Below, piece by piece: positions 46,851 to 57,398 of a DNA stretch of 64,000 bases (positions are counted from its first letter, which is position 1; each line of letters starts with the position of its first letter). The stretch covers positions 1,301,086 through 1,365,085 of the forward strand of contig VZQC01006264.1 of NCBI GenBank assembly GCA_009823505.1, read 5' to 3'. This stretch comes from Rhizomys pruinosus (taxonomy: Eukaryota > Chordata > Mammalia > Rodentia > Spalacidae). The notes below the pieces were generated by a model. The model saw only the letters and a list, made by a program, of their open reading frames with translations. It searched no databases and was not told the origin of the DNA. A program made the translations under genes and the position numbers.

Positions 46851-47080
46851 AAGAAAAGAAATCAAGGGGAAAATGTTGCCAGAGTGAGGTTATTCCTATG
46901 ATAAATAGGAGCATGCAGTCCTTGGGTCATCAGAAATTTTCCCAGAGAAATGTTAATGGCTTAGAATTCTAAGTTAGAAAAATTCCTGCATCATAGATTT
47001 AGAGCTTCCTGGAGTACTCTGGTAGAAATTTGGAAGACAGGAATGCTGAACACTGACAGAAATATAGAGAATTGGGCCAA

Positions 47081-47303
47081 TCTTGTGGCACATCTTGTAC
47101 CATGTTAATTTAATTTAATTAACTTATATTAATTTAATCAGTTTAGTAAGGTTATAAGAGTAAGAATATCTATTTACATATTAAAAATGAACTGAATTCT
47201 GTGTCGTGCAACCTCTTATGTTGTATATTAGATTGCCTGAGTACTGAAACATATAAGGACAAACTGAATAGTTTAATTGCAAGCATACATTCTTTTAAAT
47301 GTT
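47081..47303 (+). repeat. Left arm of a 265-bp inverted repeat (part 1)
   Basis: Reverse complement of about 51,340-51,563, roughly 94-95% identical by eye, starting 'tcttgtggcacatcttgtac'. The arm continues at 49,204-49,245 after a 1.9-kb insertion. Confidence 0.93.
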
Positions 47304-49203
47304 CTCTATAATTTCTCTGTTGTACAGTATCACCTTGTAGCATTCTCTTTAAGATGATTTAACGTAAAAATTAAGTTTGCTTCCCAAGTTAATCATATAT
47401 AGTCACCCAAAACAACATGGGTGAATTTGATGAAATCTATGCCTTGACTCCACCCTATAGTCATGTATAATACAACTATCTTCTGGAGACTCATACGCTA
47501 AAAAAAAAGGGGGGGGGGATACAGAAAGACATGAAACCTTTTCATCAAACCCCTGCAATTCAAATCTTAAAACTAACTATGGGAAAAGATTTGTTTGTTC
47601 CAACAGGACAAAACGTCACCAACTTAACGGCTGAGAAAGAAAAGATACAGGTTTGCATTGAGTAGGATGTACCAAAAAGTGGCAACGGAAAGGCTGACCC
47701 GTCTGAACATTCAAAGGAAGAAAAGCCTCAGATTGCCATAAACATCGAACCCCTCTGTGGATCCTACATGTAACAACTAGTTATAATGAGTCCTAATGAA
47801 ACTTACCTTCTAGGTGCCACAAAGGTTCTGATATGAGAGACTTCCTTGCCTTCCCACCCATAGAACAAGGAGAAATATGACAATGATGAGGTCGCTCCCC
47901 AACTGTAAATTGGAGACAACTATTGTAGAGGTGATCTCTTATAAAACCGGTAAAACTGCTTTCTTTAATTGACTACTAGACATGGGAACTGTGGAAGGGA
48001 TTACTCTCTGTTCAGAACCAAATATAATACTAAAGTCCTAGGGCTATGCACTCAGGCAAAATATATTAATACAGGAGCTCTGACATCAGCAATGGATTGT
48101 TCTACCAGGTGGATGTTGGCCAGGGGATCCAAGGCCCCACAAAAGGTAAGGGCTCCTTGCCTCTAAGTTGGGATACCTACAGGAGGAGAGGCAATAAGAC
48201 CCTGCTGCCGAAGACCTGACGTTAACATGGGAGGGATGTATTGAGACCACACATGCAAGTGTACAGATGGCCTCTGGAATGCCAGAGAGTGTTACCAAAG
48301 GCCACTAAACCAATAAAGCAAATATGGGTCTCCCTGAGTCAAGCAAGACTCCACCGTCAGCACCAGCTACACCTCACCTGCCTGGAAATACTGTGCAGCA
48401 GAGGCAGCCATGTGCCTGTATATCCCAAATCTAATTGGCTATTGGCTCTCCCCTTGGAGAAATAACCCATGGCTGATGCCACAAGCTTACATCCTCTACA
48501 GGTTAGATGTTATAAGCCACAGTAAGACCCTGTCATATTTAACAGGGGGGAAAATTGTAATTCATGGATTAACATATCCAAACATGTGTCTATGCTAAAG
48601 TAACCTACCATAACTATTAGTGCTGCTTAAATACCTATATATCTAATTGCTTGTTCTTCATTAGTAGGATCGAAAGGTTATTCCTGGACAAACTGTCAGC
48701 CCATGAAAGGAAACAGCCATAATTGACCAGAGTCCAAGTCAACAGCTCCAGAGAGAGTGGACTGTTTTACCTCTCATCCACCTGTGCCCCTTTTCTAAGC
48801 CTAGGGAACAACCTGCGGAAGAGGGGGCGTGGTAGAATGTAAGGGCTGCGATTGGGGTGAATGGTGAAACTACAGCAATGTAGTCTGGACACTCATTTGA
48901 TCAACTTGATTGAACAAACAACCTGTCACCCCCCACTGGATGGTGGGGCTGTAGGTGTTTGGGCACAACAGCCTGCAGATAGGTTTTGCATGAAGGATGC
49001 TTGTACTCATGGATTATCACTTATAGCTAAAAATGAAAAAAAAAAACTGAGAGAAAGATGCAGGACAGTTATGGCAGAATGCATGATCTGGGATGGGGTG
49101 GGGGTGGGGGGGAGGGAAAGGGAAATAAGCCTGAACTGAATTGGAAAAAATGTATGAAATGCACAAAGCATCAATAAAAATTAATTTAAAAAAAAATAAA
49201 AAT
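47304..49203 (+). mobile_element. L1-tailed element copy 3, longest copy
   Basis: A 1.9-kb insertion defined by comparison with the uninterrupted copy at 51,302-51,563; short flank repeats 'taaatgtt' and 'aaaatgtt' lie at 47,296-47,303 and 49,204-49,211. The 3' 200 bp are a typical L1 terminus (G-rich tract 49,090-49,130, 'agcatcaataaaa', A-tail). The section 48,300-48,980 is shared with copies at 4.8 and 26.9 kb but does not resemble the 3' UTR next to ORF2 at 38,275-38,640. The 5' 1 kb (47,304-48,300) has an A9/G10 run at 47,505-47,518 and no recognisable coding domain; 60-75-codon frames lie at 47,969-48,465. It could be an L1 subfamily 3' UTR, an L1/ERV chimera or an L1-mobilised composite. 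Confidence 0.85.
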
Positions 49204-49245
49204 AAAATGTTATAAAGGAAAGTCCAGAATGGGTCTTACTGGTTT
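49204..49245 (+). repeat. Left arm of the 265-bp inverted repeat (part 2)
   Basis: 'aaaatgttataaaggaaagt' to 'cttactggttt' matches the reverse complement of 51,302-51,345, completing the arm interrupted by the L1-tailed insertion. Confidence 0.93.
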
Positions 49246-50625
49246 CAGTAGGGGCCATTCCTGTGATGTTTTAGCAAAGATTCTGGAATGATTCTGTTTC
49301 CTTAGATGAAGTAATAGTTAAATACATTGGGTTAATTTTGCTTCGCAGAAGAAATTTTAAGGTACACTGGTATTTAGTTTGGTGCTGAAGAAGCAGCTGA
49401 AATTAATGTAGATATCAGAGCCAATGTCTCTCAACCTGATGCAGTGCATTGGGAAAAAGCCAATGGTATCCTGGGGAAAAAGCAATGTCTGTTGTAGGCT
49501 CCATCATTCCTGGCAGCATCATTTACATGGTATGGCAGGAGCATGAAAGGCAAAATTGAGAAAGTCAAAGAATGTTGCTATGTGGCCTTGAAGAGCTGCT
49601 GTGGCCAAATAAGCTGTGTTAGGGTGGCCATGTCTACACAAAGGTTTTTGGAGGCCATTGTGTAGAGCTGTGAAAATGAAGCCTGGGTCAGGTCCATGAA
49701 CTATTTGCTGAAAAATGCTGCAAGTGTGAGCAGAGCCAGTATTAGATGGAGCTTTTGTTAAAATAGTCTGTCTCAGCAATAGGAAAAGAAACTTTGGAAA
49801 ATTGTATGCTATTTGATGAAGAAAAATGTAATTTTGTATATGTAGTATAGTATATTCATAAGTATGCTTGAATGAACATCAGACATAATATTTTAGAATG
49901 TTTCCCAAAATACAAAATTAAAATAAGATGAATCTAATATGAAATGTTTTGCTTTCACTGTTAAAGTTAGTGGGTTTAAAAGTGTCTTAAGTCAAGCGTG
50001 TTATCTTCAGAGAATAAAATGGAAAGAAGCCCAAGGCATTTCCTTAAGGAGCTTTTATATCTTGAAAAAGATATTTACCATTTCAGGTTTCTGTTTCTTC
50101 TTTATGGTATGCAAATAAGGTTTCATATTACAAATTAATCCATTCTATTTTAATGTTGTTAACTCTTTAATTCCAGTTATTTCACAGTAAAAATAACTCT
50201 CCTTTAGTGAATTACAGGTAGAATATATAAAGACAATAATATTCTGGAAAAGTTGCAAGATTAAGTACTAATATGTCATTGGTGAATATTATGTATTAAT
50301 ATAGTATTTGTCTTTATGCATTTCTATTCCTTTAACAGAGTAACAGGCATTCATTTATTATCATAAACAATATGGGATTACTCAGGTCAAAGCTCTAAAA
50401 TCCTTCCCAATCTGAAAGACAGAGAGGCTAAATTATCAGACAGGGCTTTTGCTTCACCATATCAATGCAGAGGATTTCACATGACAAGAGAATACAAGAA
50501 GTGGTACAGGACAGACATAACACATTTGTAAAAGCCCTTCCCACAATCAGTAATAAATTTCATAGTAATCAAATTAACCCCTTCATGAAGGTGAAGTCCT
50601 CATTATCGAATCAGTGTTTAAATTT
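49246..50625. other. Unassigned sequence between inverted-repeat arms
   Basis: No named repeat up to the B2 at 50,641. The 49,330-49,790 section (with an 86-codon minus-strand frame) has balanced composition and may be an unnamed rodent repeat. Confidence 0.35.
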
Positions 50626-50640
50626 TAACATGTGTTTTAA

Positions 50641-50892
50641 AAAAATTTTTTTTATTAATTTTATTTATTTCTGTATGTGTATGAATGTACTGTCTGCATG
50701 CAGGTTTGTGCACTCGTGTCGTGCAATGCCGCGGAGGTCAGAAGCGGGTCTCGGATTCCCCTGGAACTGGAGTTCTCCTGGGAATGGAGTTTCAGACGGT
50801 TCTCAGCCGCCATGTGGGTGCTGGGGATCGAACCCGGGTCCTCTGTAAGAGCGGTCGGCGCTCTTAACCGCTAGGCCATCTCTCCAGCCCCC
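50641..50892 (-). mobile_element. B2: Young B2 SINE (17-bp-duplication subfamily)
   Basis: Exact target-site duplication 'taacatgtgttttaa' at 50,626-50,640 and 50,893-50,907. Duplicated 17-bp unit at about 50,757-50,790 and an intact reversed B-box. Overlapping frames of 60-127 codons are B2 artefacts. Confidence 0.97.
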
Positions 50893-51301
50893 TAACATGT
50901 GTTTTAATAACGTTTGAAAAATAGAAATGACACTTGAACAAACTGAATATTCAGTCATAACTATTTTCAGAGGACTAGATATTCAGTTATTACTTATGCT
51001 AGACTGAATAATGACTGTAGTTGTTGGTCTGAGATCACAGAACCTGTGTAAGAGTGGCATCACATTCATAGGTGTATATTGCATATAAGATTAGATCTAA
51101 GGACATTGTGGTGGAAAAATTGTCATGATTTCCAAGCAGAACCCAGTTCAATAACAATTAATTAACATTCCTTATTACAATGAAAGAAGGGTTAATCTTG
51201 GTATCTTTGAACAGAATAGTATCAAAGAAACTTGGGATGAAGAAAAATGGATTTTCTGAGACTTAAAAAGAGGAATCTGAACTTGTTTCCACTGTGATCA
51301 T

Positions 51302-51563
51302 AAACCAGTCAGACCCATTCTGGACTTTCATTTATAACATTTTAAAAGAATGTATGTTTGCAATTAAACCATTCAGTTTGTCCTAATATACAGTTTCAGT
51401 ACTCATACAATCTAATATACAACATAAGAGGTTGCATGATACAGAATTCAGTTCATTTTTTAATATTTAAATAGATATTCTTACTCTTATAACCTTACTA
51501 AACTGATTAAATTAATATAAGTTAATTAAATTAAATTAACATGGTACAAGATGTGCCACAAGA
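51302..51563 (-). repeat. Right arm of the 265-bp inverted repeat (empty site)
   Basis: Uninterrupted copy, read on the minus strand, of the left arm at 47,081-47,303 plus 49,204-49,245. It preserves the pre-insertion sequence across the point where the 1.9-kb element entered the other arm. Confidence 0.94.
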
Positions 51564-51629
51564 GTGCATAAAACTTATTACTTGAGATGCAATTAATATA
51601 ATATTATAATTTATTATATTCCTTGAGAT

Positions 51630-51730
51630 ACTATCTCCCTTTGTAGACCAAAATGGCCTCAATCTTTCATCAATCATCCTACTTCAGGCTCCCAGTGCAG
51701 GATTTACAACTATGTGCCACTATGGTTAGA
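51630..51730 (-). mobile_element. B1: Degraded B1 fragment
   Basis: 'ttgagatactatctcccttt' with 'gtagaccaaaatggcctcaa' and 'aactatgtgccactatgg' follows reversed B1 order with heavy divergence. Confidence 0.65.
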
Positions 51731-51734
51731 TCAT

Positions 51735-52060
51735 TTATCATTATTGAGGGAATAACTAGATTAGGTTGATTGAGCTGAGAAGATCCACCTTAACTCTAGT
51801 TAGCAACATTCATAGGCTGAGGTTTCAGACTAAATAACAAGGAAAAAGGAAACTGAGTAAAGCATTCATGATTCTCTTCCTGACTCTGGAGAAAACATGA
51901 CCAACTGTATCAAACTCATGCAGTCATAAACTTCCTACAATGATGATGTGTACCCTCCCACTGTAAGCTAAAATAAACTGTTTCATCCTGAAGTTTGCTT
52001 CCTACCAAGTATTTTTTCAGGGCAACAAGACAAGTAACTAATTCATAGTCAGAAAATTTA
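51735..52060 (+). mobile_element. URR1-like rodent repeat
   Basis: 'ggttgattgagctgagaaga' with 'tccaccttaa' and the end 'gctaaaataaactgtttcat' plus 'gggcaacaagacaagtaact' are the usual blocks, diverged. Confidence 0.7.
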
Positions 52061-52489
52061 TTCAAAACACAAACAAGAACATAATACAAATATTTGATAA
52101 AGGGGAAAATATTGATCCAATTTTTATTGAAGAATAATTTCCTAAATATTGTAAGATATCCAACAGAATATGACAATTGTAAAATGAACTGAACTGATTC
52201 TATTTACAAAAAATATAATCCCTTTTCTACAAGTTCTGGGTATAAAAATTAATTAATACAAATGTCCTAATAATGAAAAACAAAACTAATCAATATATTT
52301 AAGTCTATACACCAAACTAAAAAATAAATACTACATAAATGCATATATATTATGTATAATCAAATAACATGATATTTGCTTTCAAATGCACTTTTTATAT
52401 TTTCATGGAATGCCATATATCACATTTTCTCTTTTGGTCTTATGATATTTTCAATTTAATTCAATGTACCTATTTGATGTAAGTATATT
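52061..52489. other. AT-rich, no recognisable feature
   Basis: No named repeat or gene-like frame. Confidence 0.4.
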
Positions 52490-52508
52490 AAATCTATTAC
52501 TTTTTAAA

Positions 52509-52726
52509 TTTTTATTTATTTTTTAAGTTTATGCATGTACTGTCTGCATGCAGGTTTGTGCACCCATGTGGTGCAATGCCTCAGATGTCAGAAGAAGGTG
52601 TTGGATTCCCCTGGAGCTGGAGTTAAAGATGTTTCTCAGCCGCCATGTGGGTGCTGGGGATTGAACCAGGGTCCTCTGCAAGAGCAGTCGGTGCTTTTAA
52701 CCACTAGGCCAACTCTCCAGCCCCCC
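52509..52726 (-). mobile_element. B2: B2 SINE (single-unit type)
   Basis: Exact 19-bp target-site duplication 'aaatctattactttttaaa' at 52,490-52,508 and 52,727-52,745. One copy of the 17-bp unit only. Reversed head 'caactctccagcccc' at the right end. Confidence 0.97.
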
Positions 52727-52948
52727 AAATCTATTACTTTTTAAAATCATAAGCACAATTCTTTTACTTAAACATAAATATGTCAGAAGTTAATATAAAT
52801 GGAAAAAGAATTTAAAAATAGTGTATATGTATGCAAATAATTTTCTTACTCTAAACAGAAAAATGATAATCTAAATATTGTGTGCTTAAATGCATATAAT
52901 TTAAGCATTATTTTTGAATGTGGTATATTTTAACAAATGAAAATATTA

Positions 52949-53100
52949 GCGGGGTGTGGTGGTGCACGCCTTTAATCCTAGCACTTGGGAGGCAGACGCA
53001 GGTGGATCTTTGTGAGTTCAAGGCCAGCCTGTTCTACAGAGTGAGTTCCAGGACAGCTGGGGCTACAGGGAGACCCTGTCTGGAAAAGACCAAAAAAAAA
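52949..53100 (+). mobile_element. B1: B1 SINE running into an assembly gap
   Basis: Head 'gcggggtgtggtggtgcacg', body near consensus, A-tail of nine or more A before the Ns at 53,101. The right target-site duplication is not visible. Confidence 0.95.
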
Positions 53101-53575
53101 NNNNNNNNNNNNNNNNNNNNNNNNNNNNNNNNNNNNNNNNNNNNNNNNNNNNNNNNNNNNNNNNNNNNNNNNNNNNNNNNNNNNNNNNNNNNNNNNNNNN
53201 NNNNNNNNNNNNNNNNNNNNNNNNNNNNNNNNNNNNNNNNNNNNNNNNNNNNNNNNNNNNNNNNNNNNNNNNNNNNNNNNNNNNNNNNNNNNNNNNNNNN
53301 NNNNNNNNNNNNNNNNNNNNNNNNNNNNNNNNNNNNNNNNNNNNNNNNNNNNNNNNNNNNNNNNNNNNNNNNNNNNNNNNNNNNNNNNNNNNNNNNNNNN
53401 NNNNNNNNNNNNNNNNNNNNNNNNNNNNNNNNNNNNNNNNNNNNNNNNNNNNNNNNNNNNNNNNNNNNNNNNNNNNNNNNNNNNNNNNNNNNNNNNNNNN
53501 NNNNNNNNNNNNNNNNNNNNNNNNNNNNNNNNNNNNNNNNNNNNNNNNNNNNNNNNNNNNNNNNNNNNNNNNNNN
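53101..53575. other. Assembly gap (475 N)
   Basis: Ns flanked by A-runs on both sides (53,092-53,100 and 53,576-53,593). The 200-245-codon frames reported across it are meaningless. Confidence 0.99.
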
Positions 53576-53593
53576 AAAAAAAAAAAAAAAAAA

Positions 53594-53648
53594 TATGTCC
53601 AAATACCTGGACCCTATGGGGAACATTCTCCTTCAACTACCATGCCCT
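53594..53648 (-). mobile_element. End of a URR1/RMER-like repeat, rest in the gap
   Basis: 'tgtccaaatacctggaccct' with 'atggggaacattctccttca' matches the end of the repeat at 20,365-20,725 ('tgtccaaatgattagagcct', 'atgggaaacattctcataca'). Confidence 0.6.
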
Positions 53649-53654
53649 TTCCTG

Positions 53655-54050
53655 AGATACTCATTTGCATCTTGTGATTTACTTCATATTATGTCCTTTA
53701 TATTTATCCAGGTTGCCACAAATCAGAATTTCCTTCTTTTAAAAGGCTGAATAGTTTTCCAGTGAAAATCAATCTCTCTCTCTCTCTCTCTCTCTCCACA
53801 CGTTCATTTATGGATACTTATATTGGTTCTATGATTGGTTATTGTGAATGATGCTGCAATGAACTTGAAGCTGTGGTCATATCTTAAAATGTAGCTGTCT
53901 TGATACCTGTCCAGAAATGAGATTGCTGAATCATGTGCTTAGTATAGTTGACATTTTTAGGAACTTCCCTACTGCTTGTCATGGGGCTACACTATTTTTT
54001 ATTTCCACCTATATTTCACAATAGTTTCTATGTTTCCGTGTGTAATAGTT
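53655..54050 (-). mobile_element. Old LINE-1 ORF2 C-terminal end, antisense
   Basis: 'attgtgaatgatgctgcaat' with 'gaacttgaagct', 'gaaatgagattgctgaatca' and a (CT)13 insertion at 53,772-53,797 follow antisense order of an ancient mammalian L1 ORF2 end. Confidence 0.65.
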
Positions 54051-54064
54051 CTTTTTCTCATGGT

Positions 54065-54245
54065 TAAAAATAAGGACACAAGCTGGGCAAGGAGGCATAC
54101 TGTCTAGCTCCCTTAATCCCAGCATTCTGGAGGCAGATGCTGGCAGGTTTCCGTGAGTTCAAGGCCATCCTGGTCTATGTAGTGAGTTCTAGGTTAGCCT
54201 AAGGAACACGAAGACCCTGTTTCCAAAAACACTGAAAAAAGGTGA
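54065..54245 (+). mobile_element. B1: Old B1-related SINE
   Basis: 'agctgggcaaggaggcatac' starts it and 'ccgtgagttcaaggccatcc' is the conserved middle. A small insertion near the head and short flanks 'gacacaag' at 54,074 and 54,244 are visible. Confidence 0.75.
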
Positions 54246-54779
54246 CACAAGAGGCCTGAAGGGTGCTGTAGAGATGAATCAGTGATTACCCAGGCTGTTT
54301 CATGGAGGCCAGTACGGGAAGATCAAGACAGGATGCATGCTTACTGGACCTCATTTGGATGACCATGGGAAGGGAAAGACCACAGTGTGGAGCACAAGGG
54401 CAAAATTTAAGGTTGTTTGGGCTTGCCAAGGAAGACACTTCATGTTTCCTTAAGGAAAACATGACATCTTAAAGAAAATCCTCCAACTCAGGTGATAAGC
54501 GTATGTATGTATGCATGTATGTATGTATGTATGTATGTGTGTGTGTGTGTATGTGTGCAATACAAGTTGTAGAGAACAAGAACAACAAAAGAACTGGAAA
54601 AAACAAACAAACAAAAAACTCTGGAAAGACTCAGAAAAAAATGCAAAATATATATGGCAGAGTGAAGGAACTCAGGTGGGGTGGGGGACATGGAAAGGGA
54701 AGTGACTCTAAATTTCATTGAAAAATGATGTACAATGTATGGGAAAAGTTTAATAACAATAAAAAAATAAAAAATAAAA
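54246..54779 (+). mobile_element. LINE-1 3' UTR fragment
   Basis: Sense counterpart of 74-650: 'ggaggccagtacgggaagat', 'gtggagcacaagggcaaaat', 'ccttaaggaaaacatgacat', an (ATGT)n/(GT)n tract at 54,500-54,557, a G-rich stretch at 54,676-54,690 and an A-rich end at 54,779. Confidence 0.75.
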
Positions 54780-54975
54780 AGAGCACTCTCTGCTCTTACA
54801 GAGGACCCAGGTTCAATTCGAGGCACCCACATTTCTGCTAACAACTGTTCATAATTTCAGTTCCAGGGGAATCCAACACACTCTTCTCAATATAGTAAGC
54901 ATTGCACAGCATGGGTGCATTTATGCACATCCTAGCATTTTACTAAGACACATAAAATACCTAAAAATAAATATA
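54780..54975 (+). mobile_element. B2: 5'-truncated old B2 SINE joined to the L1 A-tail
   Basis: Starts mid-head at 'gagcactctctgctctta' directly after the L1 A-rich tail, keeps the B-box region 'aggttcaattcgaggcac' and one 17-bp unit, and ends at 'aatacctaaaaataaatat'. Confidence 0.8.
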
Positions 54976-55114
54976 AATAGTGACATAAAATGTTTTAAAA
55001 TGGTGTGGGTTGTGATATGTTCATTAAAAATAGTGATCAATTTTATTACAAATGTGACATATCTTTTGACTTTCAATTTGCATTACTCTGATAATTTGGT
55101 GACACTGAACTTTA

Positions 55115-55625
55115 AAAAAAATATATATGGTGTCCCTCATTTTTGGATACTAGCATCAAATCTCTATTTGTAAGGCAAACTGAATAATTCTTTTTCCTCT
55201 TTCTTTTTGTAGTAAATATAATACCCCATATTACTCATTAACGTGCTATGTAATGTAGGAATGTAAAGTGATATTTTTTTTTACTTGCATATACTTCCAT
55301 TTCAGAATATGAATCCCTAAATATGTTTTGGAATTAATCTACAGTTTATTTTCAGATGTCATAATTTTGGAATATGTGTGTATATGCATATTTTGGAGTG
55401 ATACAAATTGGAAGGAACAACAACAACAAAAAAGACTCGGTCAAAGAACTGACTAAACTTCTGCCCAAATCAATAAATTTAAAAAGACTGAGAAAAAGAT
55501 GAAAGACCTATATGGCAGAATGTATGAGATCTGTGGGGTAGGGGACAAGGAAGCAGGCATGGGTCTAAATTTGATTAAGAAATTTTGAATGAAATGCACA
55601 AAATCTTAATGAAAAAAGAAAACTA
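55115..55625 (+). mobile_element. LINE-1 3' UTR fragment
   Basis: Begins at the ORF2/3' UTR boundary ('ggtgtccctcatttttggat', as at 38,270) and follows the 38,270-38,843 order to 'acttctgcccaaatcaataa', the G-rich stretch and an A-rich end. Confidence 0.8.
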
Positions 55626-55639
55626 TATACCTATGGATA

Positions 55640-57050
55640 CTTATTTATCTTCCTTTGAGGTGTCTAATCAAATACTTTGCCAATATATGGAATTTGGTTG
55701 CTAGTTTTCCATACCAGTTATACAGTTTGCAAATGCCTTCTTTTATTCTTCAATTATCTTCCATTCTGTCTACTGTTTCCTTGTGTGTTTGCAAATTTTA
55801 TCACAAGTTTCTAGTGTCAATTTTTCTTTTGTTTGGAATGATTTTTGTTTCACTGTCATTAAAGCATTGACCCAACTATTATTATGGAGATTTACCTTTT
55901 TTGCCTAACACTATATCTTTTCAGGCTATCCTTAAACTTTTTGATTTCTTTTGAAGTAGTTTTGAGATAGTTTGCTTATCTGCTATGACATATAGATATT
56001 GTGTTCTTTTACTACCATTTACATAAGTTAAGGGTCATTTTCTGATTGTGCGATATTGGCATCTTAATTAACAATTAATTGACTAAAACTGCATGGGTTT
56101 ATTTCTGGGCTCTGCATCCTGCTCTATTTCCCTTTGCTTCCATTAATTACCATGGTGTTTGTTATTTTTTTCTAGTTTTGGTGAATATTTTACAGACAGG
56201 TAATGTGATTCTTCCAGCCTTTTCCTTTATTCAAATAATTCCATCTCTTAGGTAGTAGTTCCTTAAGAAATTTTAAGATTGACTCTTTCTTTTTTTTTTT
56301 TTTTCATTTATTTGTTATTTTATTCTTCTCATATATTTCACAGATATGTGTGGAGACTTATGATCTATGATTGACTCTTTCTATAAAATATGTCCATTAG
56401 CACATTGATAAGGTGCTTGAATTTAATAGGCACTTTGCATAGATCATTTTAAGAATATTAATGTCTACAAGAGATAAGCATAGTGCATCTATCTATGACT
56501 TTTAAAATTTAATTCCTCACTTATTTTCAATGAATGTGTTTTATAGCTTCTTCAGTTCATTTAACACTCTATTGTTTTTTTAAGCTATTATAAAAGGAAT
56601 TTTAAAATTTCTTTTTAAATAATTAATTGTTAGTTCATAGACACTCTATACAGTTTTGCAGGTTGGTTTTATATTTTAAAACTTTTCTAATTACCTTTCT
56701 GTCCCAGAAGATTTCTTTTAAAGTCTTCAGGAATTTTTTTTTTCATGTCTCCCCATTCACAATACAGACCAGGCACAGTGGCCTAGGCTGAGGTGTACAT
56801 GGGGTAGGTTTGCTCTGCCTCCTTTCTATACAGTCAGTGTAGAAACACAGCCTGTGGTGAGCACTAGGAGGCCATCTTCAGAAATTTTATGTGTAAGATC
56901 ATGAACTGTATGAACTTTGTAAACAGGAACAACTTAAAAATTAGGAAACTCTTTACCTTTTATAGTTTATCTCCTACTTGTCTGTAAAGGATTCTCAATA
57001 CCATATTGAAAATTAGACAGCATATAACCTTATCAGACATAACAGTAAAA
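55640..57050 (-). mobile_element. Ancient LINE-1 ORF2, antisense
   Basis: 'gcatgggtttatttctgggc' followed by 'tctgcatcctgctctatttc' is a recognisable antisense segment of old mammalian L1 ORF2; flanking text follows the same order. Sequence past 56,740 is uncertain. No frame survives. Confidence 0.6.
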
Positions 57051-57157
57051 TGTGTAATCTTTTTAGACATTTTCAATGCTGTGTAAATATTTAAAAATAT
57101 ATATTTCATTAGGCAAATAGACTGTTGTAAATACACATATTATTTAAAATATAATTA

Positions 57158-57398
57158 GGGCTGGAGAGATGGCCTAGTGGTTAGGAGTGCCGACCGCTCT
57201 TACAGAGGACCCAGGTTCGATCCCCAGCACCCACATGGAGGCCGAGAACCATCTGAAACTCCAATTCCAGGAGAACTCCAGTTCCAGGGGAATCTGACAC
57301 CCTCTTCTGACCTCCGCGGCATTGCACAACACGGGTGCACAGACTTGCATGCAGACAGTACATTTATGCACATACAAAAATAAATAAAGTAAAAAAAA
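57158..57398 (+). mobile_element. B2: B2 SINE (17-bp-duplication subfamily)
   Basis: Head 'gggctggagagatggcctag', duplicated unit at about 57,258-57,291, B-box 'aggttcgatcccc', A-rich tail. Flanks 'aaaatataatta' and 'atataatt' give an imperfect target-site duplication. Confidence 0.95.

Noticed and set aside
50465..50848. 127-codon plus-strand frame with a cysteine-rich end
   Set aside because: Its C-terminal half is an antisense B2 SINE; similar 'VHSCRAMPRRSE' peptides recur at every antisense B2.
52918..53655. 245-, 200- and 187-codon frames
   Set aside because: They are made of Ns from the assembly gap plus B1 sequence.
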